Shown one piece after another: positions 42,850 to 53,343 of a stretch of 64,000 nucleotides of DNA. The translations under genes and the position numbers were made by a program. Each line of letters opens with the position of its first letter. Position 1 is the first letter of the stretch. The stretch spans positions 21,001 to 85,000 of the forward strand of contig CAUYUJ010022523.1 in the NCBI GenBank assembly GCA_963575745.1, read 5' to 3'. The notes beneath the pieces are model-generated. The model had not been told where the DNA came from, made no database searches, and worked only from the letters and a program-made list of their open reading frames with translations. This DNA comes from Prorocentrum cordatum. Taxonomy: Eukaryota; Sar; Dinophyceae; Prorocentrales; Prorocentraceae.

Positions 42850-43395
42850 ATCCTTCTGCTGCTGGACCTTCCAGCCTAGCCTGGGGCCTCCCCCCACCAG
42901 TGGGTCTTTGCCCCAGGCTGCCGCCTGCCGCCCCCTGTCGGCTGGACTGGGCCTTGTGGTGGCCCAGGCTTCACTGTTTGACAGCCCGTTTGGCTGATCT
43001 CGGATCGACCTATGGGTTGATCTCAGCGTGGGGCCTCGAGGTTCTTGAAGCCCCTCTCTTTTCAATTCGGCCCTCTTCCGTTCCTTTGGGTTCGGTTGGG
43101 GCTCCCGACTTGGACACACACGGCATCGCTTTCTTTGAAAAGCGTCGATTGCTTATGGTCGATTGGCATGGCGCCATTCGATGAAGTGGTCTTGTAACAT
43201 TGACTGTTGAACACACAGAAGCCAGGCATTGGTGCTGCAGCGCCGCAACACGGCAAGATGTTCTCGCGTGATTCAGTGACAGTTACACAAGCTGAATACT
43301 ACTCTCCTCTCTCCCCTGGTGCTGGCGTCCCGGAAATGTTTGATCCCCTCCGCGTACTGGGTTTCTAAATGGTTGTCGCTTGGTTTGTTTTGCAA
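42850..43395 (+). other. Probable 3' untranslated region of the two-ORF retroelement
   Basis: Unique sequence after the ORF2 stop. No poly(A), target duplication or gene seen, so the element's end cannot be fixed. Confidence 0.4.
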
Positions 43396-43399
43396 AATA

Positions 43400-44290
43400 T
43401 TGTTGTCGCTGAAGCGCTGGCCTCATTTTCGGGCTACCGCTCGTTCCGAATCGTGCTCTTTCTGCAGCGGTGGCCTTATTTCCGCGCTTCCGCTCGTTCC
43501 GAACCGTGCTCCCGCTGCAGCGGTGGCGTCATTATTTTCAGCGCCATGCCACGGCATGGTGTTCGGTCCTTCCAGATAAGCCCCAAAATCTAGGAAATCG
43601 CCCCCCGAAGAAACAATTGGAAGTGACTACGCATCCGGTGCCGATGCGTTGCTTTTTGGGGCCGCAGAAGCCCCTCCTCACTTTGGGGCGACGCTACGCC
43701 ATGCTGTGTCAGGCTACGCGTCCTCATTTCGGCGCTTCCGCGCTTGGTTGTTTTTCTCCAAAATGCGGCTCATGCTGAGGCGCTGGCCTCATTTTCGGGC
43801 CTCATTTTCGGGCCACCAGACGTTAAGAATCGTGCTCCCGCTGCAGCGGTGGCCTCATTTCCGCGCTTCCGCTCGTTCCGAATCGCGCTCCCGCTGCAGC
43901 GTTGGCGTCATTATTTCCAGCGCCATGCCTCGGCATGGTGTTCGTTCCGTCAGAATAGGCCCCAAAATCTAGGAAGTAGCACACCGAAGAAACAATCGGA
44001 AGTGATTACACATCCGGTGTTGATTCGTTGATTTTTGGGGCCGCAGACGCCCCCCCTACTTTGGGGCATCGCCACGCCATGCTGTGTCAGGCTACGCGTC
44101 CTCTTTTCCGCACTTCCGCGCTTGGGCTTGTTTGGCAAAATTCGGCTCTCGCTGAGGCGATGGCTTCATTTTCGGGCCACCGCTCGTTCCGAATCGTGCT
44201 CTTTCTGCAGCGGTGGCCTCATTTCCGCGCTTCCGCTCGTTCCGAACCGTGCTCCTGCTGCAGCGGTGGCGTCATTCTCTTGCACAGGGT
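43400..44290. repeat. ~370 bp tandem repeat, two full units and one partial
   Basis: Unit 1 (43400-43770), unit 2 (43771-44145) and a partial unit (44146-44290) share ordered words: gctcgttccgaatcgtgctc, ctgcagcggtggcctcattt, cagcgccatgcc, ccccaaaatctaggaa, gaagaaacaat, ccgcagaagcccc and cgccatgctgtgtcaggcta. A further partial copy lies at 46155-46350. Open frames here are not conserved between units. Confidence 0.85.
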
Positions 44291-44302
44291 GTCTAGAGCT
44301 CC

Positions 44303-44344
44303 GACCACTTTATTTCGGCACCGCCCCCCCCCCCCCCCCCCCCC

Positions 44345-44413
<69 letters not shown>

Positions 44414-45540
44414 GTCATCATCATCACCATCATCCTCACCATCATCACCATCATAATCACCATCATCATCATCATCATCATCATCATCCACATCATCATC
44501 ATCATGCGCCCACTCCGTCTCATCGCCCTCCCGCGGCTCCAGCGCCCGCCCAGTGCCCACTCCGCCCCGACCACTTTATTTCGGCACCGCACCCCCCCCC
44601 GCTCCGCCCCCTCCCCCGCGCCGTCTAAGCGCCCCCCCGCGGCTCCAGCGCCCGCCCAGTGCCCCCTCCGCCTCGACCACTTTATTTCGGCACCGCACCC
44701 CCTCCCGCTCCCCCCCCCCCCCCCCGCGCCGTCTCAGCATCGCCCCCCCGCGCTCCAGCGCCCGGCCCAGTGCCTTCCTCCGCCCCGGCCACTTCTTTCG
44801 GCCGCGCCCCCCCCCCCCCGCTCCGCCGCCTCCCCCGCGCCGTCTCAGCGCCCCCGCGCGGCTCCAGCGCCCGCCCAGCGCCCCCTCCGCCCCGACCACT
44901 TTATTTCGGCACCGCACCCCCCCTCCCCGCTCCGCCCCCTCCCCCGCGCCGTCTCAGCGCCCCCCCGCGGCTCCAGCGCCCGCCCAGTGCCCCCTCCGCC
45001 CCGACCACTTTATTTCGGCACCGCACCCTCCCTCCCCGCTCCGCCCCCTCCCCCGCGCCGTCTCAGCGCCCCCCCGCGGCTCCAGCGCCCGCCCAGCGCC
45101 CCCTCCGCCTCGACCACTTTATTTCGGCACCGCACCCCCTCCCCGCTCCGCCCCCTCCCCCGCGCCGTCTCAGCGCCCCCCCGCGGCTCCAGCGCCCGCC
45201 CAGTGCCCCCTCCGCCCCGACCACTTTATTTCGGCACCGCCCCCCCCCCCCCCCGCGCCCCGCCGCCTCCCCCGCGCCGTCTGAGCGCTCCCCCGCGGCT
45301 CGAGCGCCCGCCCAGTGCCCCCTCCGCCCCGACAACCCCCCCCCATCCTCCGCCCCCTCCCCCACACGTCTCAGCGCCCCCCACGGCTCCAGCGCTCGCC
45401 CAGCGCCCCCTCCGCCCCGCCCACTTTATTTCGGCACCGCAGCCCCTCCCTGCTCCGCCCCTTCCCGGACACCGTCTCAGCGCCCCCACGGTTCCAGCGC
45501 CCGTCCAGTGCCCCGCGGCCCCAGTGCCCGGCCAATGTCT
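44303..45540. repeat. ~108 bp GC-rich tandem array with embedded poly(C) and (ATC)n
   Basis: Ten occurrences of a gaccactttatttcggcacc word or a variant, at about 44303, 44569, 44675, 44786, 44893, 45003, 45111, 45219, 45330 and 45419. Most are spaced 105-110 bp, each followed by C-rich sequence, gccgtctcagcg and gcggctccagcgcccgccca. Between the first two copies lie a 21-C run (44324-44344) and an (ATC)n block (44345-44512). The long Pro-rich frame is an artefact. Confidence 0.9.
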
Positions 45541-45544
45541 TTCC

Positions 45545-46150
45545 TGCCCCGGTGCGCCCCTTTCGCCCTTTCCCCCCAGTGTTCCCCGCGGCCTCAGCGG
45601 GGCCTTCTCCGTATGGTTTCCTTCCGCCCCACCCATCTTCTGTCCGCCCTCGCGAAGTAACACACGAGCGCCACAAAACGCTTAGGACATCGGGGATCCG
45701 GGTCATTACGAAATTGCAATTTTGGTTGCAGCAGCAACAAGAAACTGGGGATCTGGGACATTACGAAATTACATTCCTGCTTGCATCAGCAAGTGCACAG
45801 ACCCTCTACATCTCAGGGCTGTACCCAGAATTCTCTTCGGATTTCGGCGCGGCACCGGCGCGGTGCCCGCCCGTCCTCCCCCCCCCGCTCAGCCCTGCCC
45901 CTTTCGCCCTCCCTACCCGCCCCCTCTCTCTTCCCGCGACGCCGCCGATGCCGTCGCCGCCGTCGCCACCGACGCCGCCGAAGCCATCTTGCGGGGGACG
46001 GCCCTTGGAGTCTCCTCGCGCTCGCCCTCTGGAGCCCCTCTTGCGGCCCTGTTTTGTTCACTCCTTCTGCGATGTCTGGAATCCTCTCCCCCCCCCTCCT
46101 CCTCCGCATCCTCCTCCTCCCCCTTCCTTTTTTGTGCAAGAGCCATGGCA
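45545..46150. other. No recognised gene
   Basis: A short imperfect duplication is visible: gggatc(c/t)ggg(t/a)cattacgaaatt at 45691-45716 and 45746-45770. Otherwise GC-rich sequence without a domain. Confidence 0.5.
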
Positions 46151-46154
46151 CACG

Positions 46155-46350
46155 TGCCACTTGTTATTTTCAGTGCCATGCCACGGCATGGTTTTCGGTC
46201 CTTCCAATATGGCCAAAAAATCTAGGAAGTGGCTCCCGAAGAAACCATCGGAAGTGATTACACATTCAGTGTCGAGTTGTTGATTTATTGGGCCGCAGAA
46301 CCCCCCACTTTGGGGCGACGCTACGCCATGCTATGCCATGCTACGCGTTA
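46155..46350 (+). repeat. Partial copy of the ~370 bp tandem repeat
   Basis: Matches the middle of the 43400-44290 units from ttattttcagtgccatgcc to gcgacgctacgccatgct, placed on the other side of the 108 bp array. Confidence 0.8.
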
Positions 46351-46384
46351 GTCTTCAACACCATACTCTGCCATGTATTGCTAT

Positions 46385-47635
46385 GCCGTGCTGCGACATC
46401 CGTTTGTGCGAATAGAGCGGAGATCTACGCCATGGTAAGGGACGGGAGGGAGGGTAGGACGTCAGATGTGACGTGAGCGCACCTGGCTTGCCCTCCCGCC
46501 CCTTCTCCGCAATCCGAGCCACTTCCCGTGCGTATCTCCTCGCTCTCCTCCTTGTCCCTGCCCTCGTCCTCCTCCCTCACTCCGACTCACTCCTCTTCGT
46601 CGCCCCTCCTCCTCCCAAGGCCAGTCCCTTTCCCCTGCACCTTCCCTCCGCCTCCTCCTGACAACGTCAGGAGGGTGTTCTGGTAACCACCCGCCCCCGG
46701 AGGTCTCCAGCAGAGGCCCCGGGAGGCCCCCAGAAGGCATCCGGAGGCCCCCCCAAACACAAAACATTTTTTCAGTCGCAGCGATGCGGGACACACCGCG
46801 TTCTGGCCCGAGCGGGCTTGGGGCATTCAACAACCTCGTCGTCGGCCGCCGCCGACGCCGACGCCGTCGCCGACCCACCCTTGGCACTCACGGATATGAT
46901 TGTGCAATCCGCGGCCGCAGAGATCCCGACTGTTTCCTCCCAGATCAGCTTTGGATGGTCCCAGGGCCAGGTAGCTAACCCTCCAGGGCCGAAGTTGAGG
47001 AAACAACGACCGAGTGCGACGGAAGGAAACGGGGTCGGTCGCGCCGACGTTCGTGGCGCAAGGCCGCGCGTGGGTGCCCTCTTCTCCACGCGCTGCGTCA
47101 CGCTGGCGGCCCGCTGTGTCGCTGTACCTTCAGGTGTAAGGCCCGCTTCTCTCCGAGGCGGGGATTTACCATACAGTGTTCTTCGTGATTGTTGGATGTG
47201 TTTGTGCATCCTAGGGAGGGTACCCTTGGATGTTCGGTGTGTTTTGGCCGGCGGAGGGTCTAATGTTCTCGAAGGATGTTGTTCTGGCCCAGATCCGACT
47301 GTGACCACCGCCTGGGGGATCGATCCTCGGGGACCTCGGCAGGCGACGGCTCTGGATATATGGTCGAGGGTTTGGGCCCCCCCTAATGCCATCGGGCCCC
47401 CTCTCCCCTCCGCGCGATGCCCGCCCCCCTGTGGGCGTGGGCGTGGCGTGGTGGCTCCCCCCCCCCTGTGGATGTGGTGTCGGTGTGGTGTGTGGCTGTA
47501 GGTGTGTGCGGGGTGACGCCATGGTCCTCCTCCCCACTTCCCTCCCCCCCTGTGGGTGCGGTGTGGGTGCGGCGTGTGGCTGGGATTGGCGTCATGTTGA
47601 CAGCTCCGGTGCTCGACGTCGTCGCCGCCGCGGCT
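46385..47635. other. No recognised gene
   Basis: Holds the weak third copy of the ~110 bp GC-rich repeat (47045-47120) and a GT-rich block (47420-47590, tgtgggtg(c/t)gg words). An acceptor-like ctgtaccttcag ends near 47132. No domain recognised. Confidence 0.45.
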
Positions 47636-47637
47636 GG

Positions 47638-47704
47638 TGGTGCCGTCGACGTCGTCGTCGTTGTCGTCGTCGTTGTCGTCGTCGTCGTCGTTGTCGGTGT
47701 CAGT

Positions 47705-47753
<49 letters not shown>

Positions 47754-47795
47754 TTTCCGTCGTCCTCCTCCTCCTCCTCCTCCTCCTCCTCCTCA
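47638..47795. repeat. (GTC)n passing into (CCT)n
   Basis: About 35 GTC triplets, then about 11 CCT triplets. Confidence 0.9.
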
Positions 47796-47799
47796 TCGG

Positions 47800-48369
47800 G
47801 CCCCGCGGGCCGAACCTTGTCCATTTCCACTGCCCGCTGGGGGTCCCAGGACTTCCCTAGGCGGTGGATCTGGACAGATTTCCGCCTCGCATGCCCTTCG
47901 TCGTGGGATCGGCGGCTCGCCCAGGGGGAGAGTGAGAAGGGGCGGGCCTTCTCGGAAGGCTCGGAAGGCCTCGGGCCTTCCTGAGAGGTTTTCTGCGCCT
48001 TTCCCGAAAACGCAGAGCACCTCAGAAGGCCCGAAGGCTTCTGAGAGGCGCCGCCGCCCTCCGAGAAGGACTCCTCCTTCTCGCTTCCCCCCCTCGCTCG
48101 CCGACGAGGTGCGGACGCACTGCCCCAGCGCGCGTGCGCGGGGGGCCGCGGCGGCACGAACCGGGAGGAGAGGGCCAATCGCTCGAGGATCGCGGCTCTC
48201 GGCTCGAGGCTCGAGGCTCGATCGTCGGAGCTCTGCGCCCCCCGCGGGCTCCGCCCCACCAGCCCGCGCTGCGGCCGCCGGACCCGGGCCCGCGCCGCGG
48301 CACCCGGCCCCGCCGCCGACGGCCCGGACGCCCGAGCGGTGGCGCCGGGGAGGGTCGGGGGCAGCCACG
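47800..48369. other. No recognised gene
   Basis: GC-rich sequence with a ggaaggc/cagaaggcc-rich patch (47940-48070) and an imperfect ggctcgaggctcgaggct run near 48195. No domain. Confidence 0.5.
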
Positions 48370-48532
48370 AGGGAAGTGCTCCTCCTCCTCCTTTTCCTCC
48401 TCCTCCTCCTCCTTCTTTTTCTCCTCCTCCATCTCCTCCCCCTCCTCCTCCTCCTCCTCCTCCTCCTCCTCCTCCTCCTCCTCCTCCTCCCCCTCCTCCT
48501 TTTCCTCCTCCTCACTCTCCTCCTACACTCAT
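48370..48532. repeat. (CCT)n array
   Basis: CCT triplets leading into composite repeat copy F1. Confidence 0.9.
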
Positions 48533-48539
48533 GCTCATT

Positions 48540-49545
48540 ATAGATAACTTCTCCCTGTCGCACCCCGAGGCCAGCTTTTAGGGCGGACCAGGCGTTACGC
48601 CTGAGACTTCCTGATAACTGATGACTCTGAAGCTTAAAGAGTGACAGCAATTTCACAGATGGCGGGTTGTTTCCAAAATGTGGTTGTCGTCTTAGCGCCG
48701 CGTATATTCGTTTTTTGTTTAGAATTTGCAAGAGCTTCGCGGATTGAGGGCGGGTTCTTTTCAAAATGTGGTTCTCGCCCCAGCGCCGCGCACATTCGTG
48801 TTAAACATTTGCAAGAGCTTCACGGATTGAGGGCGGTTTCTTTCAAAATGCGGCTCTCGTTTCCGCGCACATTCTCTCTAAACGTTTGCAAGAGCTTTCG
48901 GATTGAGGACAGGTGGTTTTCAAATTGTGGCTCTCGCCTTAGCGTTTCGCACATTCGTTTTAAATATTTGCAAGAGCTTCACGGATTGAGGGTGGATCGT
49001 TTTCAAAATGAGCGCCGCGCATATTCGTCTTAGACATTTGCAATAACTTCGCGGATCGAGGGCGGTTCTTTTTCAAAATGTGACTCTCACCTTAGCGCCG
49101 CGCACATTCGTTTAAGATATGTGCAAGAGCTTCACGGATTGAGGGCGGGTTGTTTTCAACATGTGGTTCCTGCCGTAGCGCCCCGCACATCCGCTTCTAC
49201 ATATTTTAAGATTTTCCCGGAATCCCATGATCAACGTACCGGACATGGTACTTCGGAAGGATTCGGGATTATGCGTTTGCAACGTTTATGTTGGTTTGCG
49301 GTGTTGAAGTCCCAGAAATGGCGTTCTGTCACGATTCCGGATCGTCAAGACGCAGCTGTCAGGTTGATGCGTGGCATTGAAATTCCAAAAACAATGTTTT
49401 GGCATGTTTCAGGATTTTCAAACGGTTGTCTTCCAACGAGGCAGTCCTTTCAATGGAAATGAACCGTTGTAGGGGCTTGTGAAGAGGGAACTTGGAGGGA
49501 AGGTTCATTCCAATATCGTTGATGACTCTTGAGTTTACACTGGTT
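48540..49545 (+). repeat. Composite satellite-bearing repeat, forward copy F1
   Basis: Left module 48540-48640 (acttctccctgtcgcacccc, gcgttacgcctgagacttcc), then seven ~80 bp monomers (about 48650-49205; shared words tgcaagagcttcacggattg, ttttcaaaatgtggctctcg and gcgccgcgcacattcg). The right module 49210-49545 begins ggaatcccatgatcaacgta and ends cttgagtttacactgg. Both sides abut (CCT)n. Confidence 0.85.
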
Positions 49546-49620
49546 TTCCTCCTCCTCCTCCCCCTCCTCCTCCTCCCCCTCCTCCTCCTCCTCCTCCTTT
49601 TGTTCCTCCTCCTTCATTTG
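49546..49620. repeat. (CCT)n spacer between composite repeats
   Basis: CCT triplets with a short tttgtt interruption. Confidence 0.85.
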
Positions 49621-49627
49621 TCCTCCT

Positions 49628-50590
49628 TATAGATAATTTCTCCCCGTCGCACCCCGAGGCCAGTTTTTAGGGCGGGCCGGGCGTTTCGCCTGAGACTCCC
49701 TCACAATCTATGACTCCGAAGCTGAAACTTCGTTTTTTTAACATGTGCAAAAGCTTCACGGATCGAGGGCGGGTGGTTTTCAACATGTGGTTCTCGCCTC
49801 AGCGCCGCGCACATTCGTTTTAAAGCAATACAAGAGTTTCACGGATTGAGGGCGGGCCGTTATCAAAATGCGGTTCCCGCCTTAGCGCCGCGCACATTAA
49901 TTTTGGACATATGCAAGTTAACGGGTTGAGGGCGGGTGGTTTTCAAACTGTGGCTCTCGCCTCAGCGCCGCGCACATTCATTTTCAAGATTTGCGAAAGT
50001 TTCACGGATTGAGGGCGGGTCGTTTTCAAAATGTGCTTCTCGCTTCGGCGCCGCGCACATTCGTTCTAAAAACGTTTGCAAGAGTTTCACGGATTGAGTG
50101 CGGGTCGTTCTCAACATTTGGTTATCGCTTCAGAGCCGCGCACATTCGTTACAACAATTTTGAAAGAGCTTCACGGATTGAGGGCTGGTGGTTTTCAAAA
50201 TGTGGCTCTCGCCTCAGCGCAGCGCACATTTGTTTTTTGAGCGTTGCAAGCGTTTCACGGAATCCCATGATCAATGTACCAAAATTGTGTGTTTGGAAGG
50301 ATTCCGGATTCTGTGGGCGCAACACTTATGTTGATCCGTTTTGTTGAAGTCCCCAAAACGGCGCTCTGGCACGATTTTCCGGATCGTCAAGACGCAGTTG
50401 TCAGGTTGATACGTAGCTTTGAAATCCCGAGAACAATTTTTTGGTACGTTTCAAGATCTTCGCGCGGCTGTCGTCCATCGCGGCAGTTCCCTCAATGGAT
50501 ATGAACCGCTAGTGGCCGAGGGAAAAAATGAGCTTGGACGGAGGGTTAGTTAATGTCAACATCGTTGATGACTCTTGGGTTTCCAGTGGT
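49628..50590 (+). repeat. Composite satellite-bearing repeat, forward copy F2
   Basis: Same modules as F1 in direct tandem: left 49628-49730 (atttctccccgtcgcacccc, gcgtttcgcctgagactccc), about seven ~80 bp monomers (49735-50250), and a right module starting ggaatcccatgatcaatgta and ending cttgggtttccagtgg, then (CCT)n. Confidence 0.85.
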
Positions 50591-50796
50591 CCTCCTCCTC
50601 CTCCTCGTCCTCCTCCTCCCTCCGCTCCCCTTCCTCCTCCTCCTCCTCCTCCTCCTCCCCCCCTCCTCCTCCCCCTCCTCCCCCCCCTCCTCCTCCCCTC
50701 CACCTCCTCCTTCTCCCTCCTCCTCCTCTTCCTCCTCCTCCTCCCCCTCCTCCTCCCCCTCCTCATCCTCTTCTTCTTCCTCGTTATCCTCCTTCT

Positions 50797-50851
<55 letters not shown>

Positions 50852-50975
50852 CCCTCCTCCTTTCCTCCTCCTCCTTTTCGTCTTCTTCCTCCCTCCCCCT
50901 CCTCCTTCTCCTCCTCCTCCTCCTCCTCCTTCCCTCCTCCTCCTCCTCCTCCTCCTCCTCGTCCCCCTCCTCCGC
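50591..50975. repeat. (CCT)n array
   Basis: Nearly 400 bp of CCT with CTT interruptions. Pro/Ser/Leu frames are artefacts. Confidence 0.9.
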
Positions 50976-50984
50976 AATGGCACC

Positions 50985-51515
50985 TGCAGTACAATGGTCG
51001 TGGATGATCTGGTTAGCGATATCACAGCCACGGCGTGCTCCAGTCCCTCTGGCGACGAGCAGTCGACGAGCCAGGTTTATGTAGCACTTGGGGACAAACA
51101 CGAGGCCCCCTGCAATGAGCAGCCCTGTCCATTGCAAGGGCGGGATGGAGCCCAGTTTCAGGCACCCTGTGGCGTAACCAACGTGGGGACGATGTCCATG
51201 TGGATCAATTTACGCCAGGGCTGCTTTTCATAATGTTGCAGGAAGGTGTTCAGTGTCAGCACGAGAAGGCCTTGGCCAGCAAGATGGGCCTCGGGGAAGG
51301 CATGCGGATGACCTTTGACATTCCCCAGCCTTTCATCTCCTCCAAGAGCAAGCGGTACACGGCCCACCAAAAGCTCCGCATCATGAGTATGGCGTGCAAC
51401 GGAGTATGGACGCAGTTTCGTGCACATCAAGCGGGGTACCGCACGGATGGGGTTTTGCCGATGCGGAACACAGGACACTCTTCTTTATCGCCTGCTCGAA
51501 TGAACTCGACCTGAT
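50985..51515 (+). other. Possible 5' part of the RNase H-like fragment, unrecognised
   Basis: Non-repetitive sequence with short frames on both strands. It may be older retroelement sequence leading into 51516-52319, but no RT or endonuclease motif was found. Confidence 0.35.
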
Positions 51516-52319
51516 GTGCTGCAGGCCCGAGAAGATGCTGAGGTCCCTGCTCATCTACTGGGGCAACTTCGGGAGCATGGAGATGATCCTGGGTTCATTC
51601 AAGGGGCGTTCGCCGATCAATCCTCCTCCGTCCTACCTCTGGAACCAGGGCTGAATTCTGTCATCCTAGACAGCCAAGCTCTAGACAGCTGCGCCACGCT
51701 AGAGTCAACGGTGCGGTGCTACCTTCGCGATGATGATGACAGCATGGAGGTTGCGATTAACGGGTCCTGCACCAAGCCGCCTATACGGGAATTCCAGCGT
51801 GCAGGATGGAGCACTGCTGTCCTCGACCCGCGATCAAGCACCCCGCTCTGGTCTATCCATGCGCCTGTTCCAGCGTCCCTGCCGCAGTCCTCGGCCATGG
51901 GGGAGCACCTCGGCGCGGCTTCGGTGTCCCAGATCGCCGACCGCCCCTGCCAAGTCCACGCCGAGTGCATGGGAGTCACCAGGCTAGGCAGCAAGGGAAA
52001 GGAGCAGCAGCTCGCCTGCAAGACGCCCTACGCGTGCGCACCCCGTTTCGCGCAGTCGCTCGAGGGCTTCCAGCACATCCAGCAATGCCACCATGTGAAG
52101 GCGCACAGGTCTGACAATGACTACGAGGCGATGGACTACGAGCAGCGTCGACTCACTGATGCCAACGTAGTTGCCGGTATAAAGGCAAAGACGGCGACAT
52201 CCATGCACCCGAGACCTGATGATGACATGATCGACGCCATGGAGACGGCCGTCAGCAGGATAGGCGAAGTAGCACGGCTGGTGGCGATCGTGATGGTTAG
52301 CACTGCCCGGCCCCTCTAA
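51516..52319 (+). pseudogene. RNase H-like domain fragment of a retroelement
   Basis: A 267-codon frame. From residue about 79 it follows the RNase H-like pattern of retroelement proteins: EVAINGSCTKPPIREFQRAGWSTAV (the first catalytic Asp appears as Asn82 in NGS), then SQIADRPCQVHAECMGV (the second/third acidic region), CHHVKAHRS (His motif) and LTDANVVAGIKAK where GNxxAD is expected. The upstream half (QAREDAEVPAHLL) is unrecognised. Loss of acidic residues suggests a dead copy. The last seven codons and the stop lie inside the left terminal inverted repeat of the next element, which implies that the fragment was cut by, or carried next to, that element. Confidence 0.5.
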
Positions 52320-52361
52320 GAAAGAGAGTAAGAACCTTCTAGGCAGAGCCTAGGTAGGGAA
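52295..52361 (+). repeat. Left terminal inverted repeat of an RT-bearing element
   Basis: Pairs with 55302-55368 in inverted orientation. Shared blocks are gcactgcccggccc, agagagtaag and cttctaggcagagcct, with a few mismatches and one or two single-base gaps over about 65 bp. It contains a small perfect hairpin, ctaggc-aga-gcctag (52339-52353). Confidence 0.85.
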
Positions 52362-52559
52362 TCTTGTGACTTCAACCATGAACAAGCGGTTGCACACGTG
52401 GTCAAATGCCAAGAGAATCCTACACGTTTAGAGGAGCGCGAGCAAGAATGTGCATTTGCTCTGGCGAGTGCAGAGTTTTCTAAGAAGAACACCATTGCCT
52501 TGCTTGCTTACGAGACTGGGTTTTGGATAGATATCGCGCAGAATGACCGAGGCAAAGAG

Positions 52560-53309
52560 CAGGCGATGTTTGACCTTCAATGGGCGAGGAGTTATTCAGC
52601 CGGCTGGATGAATATGAATGCGAAGCAGGTAAACGTGAAGAGTTACGCATTTTGGAGCGTGAGTTTTGAACTACCAAGACCCATTTGAACGAGAGAGGCA
52701 CCAAGGTGCAGGAGTGGAGAACCAGGATGGAGGCCTTCAAGACTGGACTGGAGTGCACGAGCAGAGGCAGTACTACAATCCCAGCCCGCGGTGGTCCTGA
52801 CCAAAGGCGCTGTCCCTGAATCTTACTTCTCGTTTGCCCAGTGGGAGCGAAGGGAGAAAAGCGACGACGTCTGGACCCGGCACACGCGGCAACTGCGGCA
52901 ATTCATCCAACGGCTCCGGTCCCCGCCGGCACGGCGAGGGCGGAAAGCAGCCGGGAAGATAGCAGAGTGGAAACGGCAAAACCGGAAGTTGTGGCAACAG
53001 AACATGGGTGGCGCCAAGCCGGACGACGACCAAGAAGCCATCGAACAAACTACCAAAGCGCTCGGCAAGCCCATCCAAGGGCGCAAGAACGAGCGTGTCA
53101 AATGCTGGCGGAAAAGGCTCCAGGCAGATGGTCTTGGGAAGACCACAGCAGCTTGGATCCGGAACGCAGTGAGCACCTACCACAACGTAGCGGTGCAGGA
53201 CGACACCAAGAGCGACTACGACAGCGGGAACTTGCAACTACACGACGACTCCACGCCCACCAACTACTTTTCACAAGACGCGGTAGAAAAAAATACGAGA
53301 CCACTATGA
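52560..53309 (+). pseudogene. N-terminal region of the TIR-bounded RT protein
   Basis: Coding signal changes frame. Around 52580-52760 one frame gives helical, charged sequence (EELFSRLDEYECEAGKREEL, then HLNERGTKVQEWRTRMEAFK) with one TGA. From about 52770 the next frame reads AVPESYFSFAQWERREKSDD, then a basic region (RRGRKAAGKIAEWKRQNRKL) and FSQDAVEKN, up to a TGA at 53307-53309. The likely continuation of the protein (DHYEQHFAECGRGNDVDGHF) is in a third frame after an A7 run at 53287-53293. A coiled-coil/basic N-terminus before an RT is plausible, but no endonuclease motif is present. Frameshifts make this copy non-functional unless the A7 site is recoded. Confidence 0.5.
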
Positions 53310-53343
53310 GCAGCACTTCGCGGAATGCGGCCGTGGCAACGAT

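Noticed and set aside
44504-45685. 393-codon Pro-rich open frame
   Set aside because: It follows the ~108 bp tandem array and is open in other frames as well; no conserved domain.
48650-50250. ~80 bp units as a CRISPR or tRNA array
   Set aside because: There are no unique spacers and no cloverleaf; the monomers are contiguous satellite units.
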